Assembly (NCBI GenBank): GCA_963848085.1
Contig: CAWKCE010000005.1
Coordinates: 124,001-188,000, forward strand
Direction: 5' to 3'
Length of the DNA: 64,000 nt
Source: CAWKCE01 sp032127035
GTDB lineage: Bacteria > Actinomycetota > Actinomycetes > JAHEKZ01
The position numbers and the translations under genes are program-made. This document shows positions 58,959-64,000 of this stretch, one piece after another (the stretch's first letter is position 1; every line of letters begins with the position of its first letter). The notes beneath the pieces are model-generated. The model saw only the letters and a list, made by a program, of their open reading frames with translations. It searched no databases and had not been told where the DNA came from.

Positions 58959-59669
58959 TTACCTTCCTTCGTGGGGTGAGTGCGAGTCGGCAGGCTTGTC
59001 CTCGCCGACCGAGCGAAGCATGGTCAGTGCGCGGCCGAGGCCGCGGCGGGTCTGCGGGTCGCGCATCTGCTTGAACAGCGCCAGCAGCGACGGCGGTTCG
59101 ACGTGTTCGTCCTCGACCTCCTGCACGGTGACGGCGGTGCGCTGCAGGAGAGTCATGACCTCCGGCTGCGTCATCTCTTTGACCGTGTTGAGGATCAAGA
59201 CGACGTTGTCGCCGAGCGCCTCGACGTCCTCCTCCGTGAACGACGTCACGACGCGGTCGACAATCCCGGCGCCGCTGCGGGCGAACGCGAAGTAGCCCTT
59301 GTCGTCGAAGTCCTGGAGCGTGGCGGTGAGCGTGGCCATGGCCGGCGTCGCCAGCGGGATGACCTCGCTGCTCAGGTCGCTGAGCGACTGGAGCTGGGCG
59401 AGAAGGGCTTCCATCGTCGGGAGGGCACGCGCCATCGTGCGTCCGAAGCGGGCCAGGTCCTCGACGGTGACGTCGTCGCTGAGGTCCTCGAGCTCGCGGC
59501 TCACCGCAGCGAACGCCTCCGACGTGACCGGAGCCATGTCCTGCACGAGCTCCCCCCACCGCTCGCGCTGCTCGCGCTCGCGACGAAGCTCGTCCGCCAT
59601 GACCTGAATCTGGGCGGTGAGGATGTCGAGCCGCTCGTCGGTCGTCACCGAAGTCGTGACGGTGGTCAT
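58959..59669 (-). CDS. DUF1641-type protein
   Basis: A 236-aa soluble, mainly helical protein with a coiled-coil-like N-terminus (QIQVMADELRREREQRERWG), then GRTMARALPTMEALLAQLQS and ILNTVKEMTQPEVMTLLQRT, the signature of DUF1641, a family found beside SQR-like and formate dehydrogenase genes. Biochemical role unknown. Its ATG overlaps the stop of the oxidoreductase gene by four bases, implying tight coupling. Confidence 0.85.
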   Translation of the reverse strand: MTTVTTSVTTDERLDILTAQIQVMADELRREREQRERWGELVQDMAPVTSEAFAAVSRELEDLSDDVTVEDLARFGRTMARALPTMEALLAQLQSLSDLSSEVIPLATPAMATLTATLQDFDDKGYFAFARSGAGIVDRVVTSFTEEDVEALGDNVVLILNTVKEMTQPEVMTLLQRTAVTVQEVEDEHVEPPSLLALFKQMRDPQTRRGLGRALTMLRSVGEDKPADSHSPHEGR

Positions 59670-60913
59670 GACTCCGTGTCCTCGGGAATCTCTTTGCCGG
59701 CCATGGACATCAGGGCCGGAAGCGGAAGCTCCTTGCCCGGGAGCAGCACGTTCCAGTAGATCCAGCGGAACATGAGCTTGCCCCAGTGGTTGAGCTCGGT
59801 CTCCTTGAGCAGGCTGAATGGACCGATGCCCGGGAGCGGGTACTTGCCAGGCATGGGCTCGGTGTCGTAGTTGAAGTCGATGAGCATGCCCTTGCCGTCG
59901 CCAGACTCGATGAAGCAGTTGGCGTGGCCGTCGAACCTCTGATCCATCGCCAGTCCGTCGATGTGACGCACGAAGTTGTGGGCGAAGATGTCGACGGCGA
60001 AGTGGGCGACCGAACCCGCCTTGGAGGCCGGGATGTTCGACGCGTCCCCGATGGCGAAGATGTTGTCGTGCTGGGTCGACAGGAAGGTCTCCTTGTCCAC
60101 CTTGACGTAGTTGAGATCGTCGCCCAGGCCGGACCGGGCGACGAAGTCGGCGCCCATGTTGAGCGGGATGGTCACCAGGAGGTCGAACGGGACCTCGCGC
60201 TCGTCGTATGAGACGACGGTCTTCGCCTCAGGGTCGATGCGCTCAACCATGAAGTCGGACTCGAGCTCGACCTTGCGCTCATCGAGCATCCCGCCGAGGT
60301 ACCGGGACGCGATCGGCTTGGTGAACGCACCCGGGAGGGGGGTGACGTACACGATCTCCACCTGGTCGCGGATCCCGTGCTCACGGAAGAAGGAGTCGGC
60401 GAGGAACGTGAACTCCAGCGGAGCTACCGGGCACTTGATGGGCATGTCGACGATGTGGACGACCAGCCGGCCGCCCTCCCACGTCTTCAGCTTCTCGCCG
60501 AGCGCGGTGGCACCCTCGAACGTGTAGAACTCGTGGATGCTCTTGCCCCACTCGCCCTCGTCCATGCCAGGAGTCTCGGCCGGCCGCGGCGTGGTCCCGC
60601 TGGCGATCACCAGCTGGTCATACAAGAGCTCTGTGCCGTCGGCCAGGACGACCTTGTTCTCGTCAGCGACGACACGGTCGATCTCGCCGTGCAGGAGGTC
60701 GACGCCCTCGGGGATGAACCGCTTGGTGGGCTTGACCACCTCATCCGGCCGGTAGGCGCCGAACGGGATGAACAGATAGCCCGGCTGGTAGTAGTGGACG
60801 TCGCGCTGGTCGACCACGGTGATCTGCCACTCGTCGCGTGGCAGCCGGGGACGCAGCTTGTTGACGACCATGGTGCCGGCGGTTCCGCCGCCGAGTACGA
60901 GCAGGCGCTTCAT
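59666..60913 (-). CDS. Sulfide:quinone oxidoreductase-like flavoprotein
   Basis: A 415-aa FAD-dependent pyridine-nucleotide-disulfide-reductase fold. The FAD motif is LLVLGGGTAG at residues ~4-13; IFAIGDASNIPASKAGS is the second flavin motif. Only two cysteines are present, C161 (IKCPVAP) and C333 (ANCFIES), at the positions of the two redox cysteines of SQR; the third, Cys128-like residue is absent. A C-terminal amphipathic segment (LMFRWIYWNVLLPG) suits membrane association. ATG at 60913 with GGGAGG upstream. First gene of the module. Confidence 0.9.
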   Translation of the reverse strand: MKRLLVLGGGTAGTMVVNKLRPRLPRDEWQITVVDQRDVHYYQPGYLFIPFGAYRPDEVVKPTKRFIPEGVDLLHGEIDRVVADENKVVLADGTELLYDQLVIASGTTPRPAETPGMDEGEWGKSIHEFYTFEGATALGEKLKTWEGGRLVVHIVDMPIKCPVAPLEFTFLADSFFREHGIRDQVEIVYVTPLPGAFTKPIASRYLGGMLDERKVELESDFMVERIDPEAKTVVSYDEREVPFDLLVTIPLNMGADFVARSGLGDDLNYVKVDKETFLSTQHDNIFAIGDASNIPASKAGSVAHFAVDIFAHNFVRHIDGLAMDQRFDGHANCFIESGDGKGMLIDFNYDTEPMPGKYPLPGIGPFSLLKETELNHWGKLMFRWIYWNVLLPGKELPLPALMSMAGKEIPEDTES

Positions 60914-60994
60914 GCAGCCCTCCCAGTCGCTGTGCTCCCACCAGGACCGGAATCCGTGGGGGATGTCCTGGGGACCACAGTAGGTGCTCCACCG

Positions 60995-61009
60995 TATACC
61001 CCCCAGGGC
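60995..61009. promoter_or_regulatory. CsoR/CstR-like operator candidate
   Basis: TATACCCCCCAGGGC in the region between the SQR-like gene and add resembles half of the ATACCC...GGGTAT sites of CsoR-family repressors, some of which sense persulfides. The right arm is degenerate. No CsoR gene is in the window. Otherwise this gap holds no gene. Confidence 0.3.
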
Positions 61010-61092
61010 ATCTGGTCCTCGCTCCCCCGGGCCTTTGGTCCCCTCTCCGGTCCGGCGCCCCCCGGCGCGCCCGCCTGGCAAGATCTCCAGCC

Positions 61093-62136
61093 GTGACGCC
61101 CACCGGTCGGGACCTTCAGACACTGCCCAAGTCCCACCTGCACCTGCACTTCACCGGCGCCATGCGTCACCGCACGCTGATTGAGCTGGCGCAGGCGCAC
61201 GGTGTCCACCTTCCGGAGCCGCTCCGGTTGGAGCGGCTCCCACACCTTCACGCCACCGACGAGCGCGGCTGGTTCCGATTCCAGCGGCTGTACGACGTCG
61301 CCAGGTCCGTGCTGCGGGAGCCGGCTGACCTGCGTCGGCTGGTCCACGAGGTGGCTGAGGACGAGGTGGCCGACGGGTCGCGCTGGCTCGAGATCCAGAT
61401 CGACCCCTCTGGTTACGCCGCCCAGTTCGACGGGCTGACGGCGACCCTGGAGATCGTGCTGGACGCCGCGCGAACGGCCAGTCTGGCCTCCGGCGTCGGT
61501 ATCGGGGTGATCGTCGGGGCCAACCGGACGCGTCACCCGTTGGACGCCCGGACGCTCGCCCGGCTGGCCGCCCGATACGTGGACGACGGCGTCGTCGGCT
61601 TCGGCCTGGCCAACGACGAGCGGCACGGCCCCCCCGAGGACTTCGCCCGGGCCTTCCGGATCGCCCGCGAGGCCGGCCTGGCCTCCGTACCGCACGCCGG
61701 CGAGCTCGCCGGCGCCCCCAGCGTGCGCTCCGCCTTGGCGTCGCTGGCCGCGACGCGCATTGGACACGGCGTCCGCAGCGTCGAGGACCCGGAGGTCGTC
61801 GCGGAGCTGGCGTCGCACGGCGTGACGCTGGAGGTGTGCCCGGGGTCGAACATCGGGATGGGCGTCTACGAGCAGGCGGCGGACGTACCGCTCCGTCAGC
61901 TGTTCGACGCGGGGGTGCCGATCGCCTTGGGCGCGGACGACCCGCTGCTGTTCGGCTCCCGACTCGTCGACCAGTACCGCGTGGCGCGAGACGTGCACGG
62001 CTTCGACGACGCCGAGCTGGCCGAGCTGGCGCGGATGTCGGTCCGTGGCTCGATGGCCCCCGCCCCACTCCAAGACCAGCTTCTCGCCGACATCGACGCC
62101 TGGCTCACCACCCCCGCCGCCCCCACCACCCCTTAG
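61093..62136 (+). CDS. add: Adenosine deaminase
   Basis: A 347-aa zinc hydrolase of purine salvage. Metal and catalytic motifs are KSHLHLHFTGAMR (two His), PHAGELAG (Glu), RIGHGVRSV (His), and the late LGADDPLLF (Asp). GTG at 61093 with a weak Shine-Dalgarno. In Streptomyces it directly neighbours aspC; here the sulfur operon lies between them. Confidence 0.95.
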   Translation: MTPTGRDLQTLPKSHLHLHFTGAMRHRTLIELAQAHGVHLPEPLRLERLPHLHATDERGWFRFQRLYDVARSVLREPADLRRLVHEVAEDEVADGSRWLEIQIDPSGYAAQFDGLTATLEIVLDAARTASLASGVGIGVIVGANRTRHPLDARTLARLAARYVDDGVVGFGLANDERHGPPEDFARAFRIAREAGLASVPHAGELAGAPSVRSALASLAATRIGHGVRSVEDPEVVAELASHGVTLEVCPGSNIGMGVYEQAADVPLRQLFDAGVPIALGADDPLLFGSRLVDQYRVARDVHGFDDAELAELARMSVRGSMAPAPLQDQLLADIDAWLTTPAAPTTP

Positions 62137-62260
62137 GCGCATTGACGCACTGCACCGCCTCTAGCGGCGAAACAACGCACACTGCGGCACGCCTCCCCCG
62201 GCGCTGATCGTCATCGTGCGGGGAAACGCCGCTAGGTCCGGGGCAGTGCGTCAATGTGCC
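62136..62260. repeat. Large imperfect inverted repeat between add and murB
   Basis: ATTGACGCACTGC in the left arm (62136-62173) is exactly complementary to GCAGTGCGTCAAT in the right arm (62223-62260), as is CTAGCGGCG to CGCCGCTAG; a ~50-nt centre separates them. It lies between convergent genes, so it may be a bidirectional terminator or a small mobile-type repeat. Confidence 0.8.
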
Positions 62261-62296
62261 GGGGAGGGGGTGGTGAGGCTCGGCGCCGGGGAGGGC

Positions 62297-62344
62297 GGTC
62301 AGAGCTGGGAGGGGGTGGGGGTCAGAGCTGGGAGGGGGTGGGGG
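62297..62344. repeat. G-rich 23-bp tandem repeat at the murB end
   Basis: GTCAGAGCTGGGAGGGGGTGG-type units start at 62298 and 62321, and a third partial one at 62344 overlaps the murB stop. The plus strand carries repeated runs of three or more G (GGGAGGGGGTGGGG), able in principle to form a quadruplex. Confidence 0.8.
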
Positions 62345-63391
62345 TCAGAGCGGGGGGAGGAGGGTGGGTTCGGGGGTCAGGTGGATGGCGAAGTGGGCGT
62401 GGACCGCCGCCTGGACGGCCTGCGCCAGGGTGACGACGTCCGACGTCGTCGCGCCGCCCCGGTTGGTCACGGCCAGCGGGTGCTTGGTCGACAACGTGGC
62501 CCGACCCCCCGTCAGCCCGCCGCCCCAGCCCCGTCCCATCCCGGACCGCTCGATCAGCCACGCCGCCGAGGTCTTGACCCGCCCGTCATCCTGCCCCCAG
62601 CGAGGCGCCTCTGCGGGCAGCAGGTCCGCGGCGGCGGCTGACAGCACCGGGTTGGTGAAGAACGAGCCGGCGCTCCACGTGTCGTGGTCGGCCGGGTCCA
62701 GCACCATCCCCTTCGACCGGCGGAGCTCGAGAACCGCCTCCCGCACGGCCGGCAGCGGAGCCGACGCACCCTGTTCGACGCCGAGCACCCGGGCCAGCTC
62801 GGCGTAGCGAATCGGCGTGCCCGCCGCTGCCGTCCGCAGCCGCAGCTCGACCGACACCACGACGAACCGGTCCGGTTCCTGCTTGAACCGGCTGGTGCGG
62901 TAGCCGAACCCGCACGTGTCGGCCGGCAGCGTGACCCGCAGGCCGCTGCCGCGGTCCAGAGCGTCGACCGACACCATCGTGTCGGCCACCTCCTGGCCGT
63001 AGGCGCCGACGTTCTGGATCGGCGTCGCCCCGACGAGCCCCGGGATCCCCGACAGCGCCTCGATGCCCGCCCAGCCCTCGCCGACCGCCCGCGACACGAC
63101 GGCGTCCCACGTCTCGCCCGCAGCCAGCCGGAGCCGTACCTCACCGTCGGCGGACGCCGCCACGTCAACGCCCCGCCAGGCCACCCGGAGCACCGTCCCC
63201 GGGAAGCCGGCGTCCCCGACGACGAGGTTCGACCCGCCCCCGAGAACGAGTACCGGCTCCCCGTCAGCGGCCGCCTCGGCCAGCAGCGCCGTCAGCTCCG
63301 CCGGCTCGGTCACGTCCACCAGACGCCGGGCCGGCCCGCCGACGCGCAGGGTGGTCAGGTCTGCGAGCGGAACCTCGCGACGTTCAGTCAC
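62345..63391 (-). CDS. murB: UDP-N-acetylenolpyruvoylglucosamine reductase
   Basis: A 348-aa flavoenzyme making UDP-MurNAc. FAD-binding GGGSNLVVGDAGF, GIPGLVGATPIQNVGAYGQE, the catalytic serine in SAGSFFTNPVLS and the C-terminal TPEPTLLPPL glutamate are visible. GTG at 63391 gives MTERREVPLADLTTLRVGG; a frame extending to 63826 is a shadow of the next gene. Convergent with add. Confidence 0.97.
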   Translation of the reverse strand: MTERREVPLADLTTLRVGGPARRLVDVTEPAELTALLAEAAADGEPVLVLGGGSNLVVGDAGFPGTVLRVAWRGVDVAASADGEVRLRLAAGETWDAVVSRAVGEGWAGIEALSGIPGLVGATPIQNVGAYGQEVADTMVSVDALDRGSGLRVTLPADTCGFGYRTSRFKQEPDRFVVVSVELRLRTAAAGTPIRYAELARVLGVEQGASAPLPAVREAVLELRRSKGMVLDPADHDTWSAGSFFTNPVLSAAAADLLPAEAPRWGQDDGRVKTSAAWLIERSGMGRGWGGGLTGGRATLSTKHPLAVTNRGGATTSDVVTLAQAVQAAVHAHFAIHLTPEPTLLPPL

Positions 63392-63401
63392 CTCCCGCGC
63401 C

Positions 63402-64000
63402 CTAGGTCCGCGGGGCGAGCAGCTCGTCGTGGCCACGGAACCGCTGCAGCAGCCGGTCGTAGGTCCGGCGCGACTCCCGGTCCCGGTAGGTCGGGTCCGA
63501 GTCGTGGTACCCGCGGTGCCGTTCCTGGTGGACCGGCAGCTCCCCGGCCGGCACGACGAGCCGCCCGCCAGCCTCGCGCAGCGCGAGCGACAGCTCCATG
63601 TCCGCGTTGCGGTAGAAGCGCGCCTTGGGGTGGGGGCCGCCGACCGCGAGCAGCGCGTCCCGCCGCACCGCCATGAGGTAGCCGAGCAGCGCATCCACCT
63701 CCCCGGTGCCGGCATCCACGAAGGACCGCCAGTTGTCGTCCAGGTCCACGTTGGTGCCGCGCCACCCGGCGGCGACGACCCCGGGCTCGGCCAGCGCCTC
63801 GAGCAGCGGTGTGACGGCGTCGCCATCGAGCACGCTGGACGGGTCCATGAGGACGTGGGTCGCCGCAGTGTCCAGCCGCATCAACGCCTGGCGCGCCGGC
63901 CCCCAGCCAGCCTGCTGGGGGGTAGCGGCCACGTGCCACTCCTCGACCCGTCCCGGGTGCTCAGTTGCCAGGTCGTGCAGCGCCCGCCCCGCCCCGTCGA
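63402..64000 (-). CDS. Family-2 glycosyltransferase-like protein, C-terminal part (cut by window edge)
   Basis: The C-terminal ~199 residues of a protein that continues past base 64000. VAATPQQAGWGPARQALMRL, THVLMDPSSVLDGDAVTPLL and a late ADMELSLALREAGGRLVVP resemble the second half of GT2-type glycosyltransferases (acceptor-region ED-like DMELS). Substrate unknown. The stop is 11 bp upstream of murB on the same strand. Confidence 0.65.
   Translation of the reverse strand, partial: DGAGRALHDLATEHPGRVEEWHVAATPQQAGWGPARQALMRLDTAATHVLMDPSSVLDGDAVTPLLEALAEPGVVAAGWRGTNVDLDDNWRSFVDAGTGEVDALLGYLMAVRRDALLAVGGPHPKARFYRNADMELSLALREAGGRLVVPAGELPVHQERHRGYHDSDPTYRDRESRRTYDRLLQRFRGHDELLAPRT

Overview
The window is high-GC DNA with the gene order of an actinomycete chromosome (Mycobacterium/Streptomyces type). 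Diagnostic signs are a WhiB-family gene beside groEL1, the tsaE-tsaB-rimI-tsaD run next to groES, fused str, S10, spc and alpha ribosomal clusters, rpoBC, and secE-nusG next to a tRNA-Trp. Frequent GTG starts and 1-4 bp stop/start overlaps fit this. The genus cannot be decided from sequence alone.

Layout. 1-2920: a truncated MerR-type regulator diverges from a whiB3/whiD-like gene, followed by groES-groEL1 under a CIRCE-controlled promoter. 2956-4444: a methyltransferase and a small monooxygenase-like protein. 4488-15632: a long minus-strand series running rplM-rpsI-glmM-glmS-acpS-nnr-alr-hydrolase-tsaE-tsaB-rimI-tsaD (ribosome, cell-wall precursors, metabolite repair, t6A tRNA modification). 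15853-20702: an accessory stretch with an MFS protein, an ABC-F ATPase, carbamate kinase and an unknown anchored protein. 20774-43869: truA up to rpsL, the complete alpha, spc, S10 and str clusters, all on the minus strand. 44188-56508: a small membrane protein, rpoC, rpoB, rplL, rplJ, rplA, rplK, nusG, secE and tRNA-Trp. 56682-64000: aspC, a four-gene sulfur module, add, murB and a truncated glycosyltransferase.

The most notable signals lie where the conserved order is interrupted. A TSUP-family transporter sits between infA and map, and an SQR-like/DUF1641/DsrC-like/DsrE2-like operon sits between aspC and add. Both lie beside arrays of one repeat family with a 32-bp period: palindrome CGAGTGCGCACTCG, two bases, GGACACC, nine variable bases. 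Both insertions are plausibly sulfur-related. Other points are a truA without a standard start codon whose best start (CTG) overlaps the rplQ stop, a 14-bp identity between the rpsL and rplJ promoters, an L10-leader-like structure, a double CIRCE arrangement, a large inverted repeat between add and murB, and low-complexity acidic extensions on S3, L17, S9, L10 and NusG.

The core genes form the translation and transcription machinery plus linked envelope-precursor and chaperone functions. The accessory genes suggest sulfide/persulfide handling and sulfur-anion transport added to this backbone. Positions were read by eye, so promoters and hairpins are pattern matches, not measurements.
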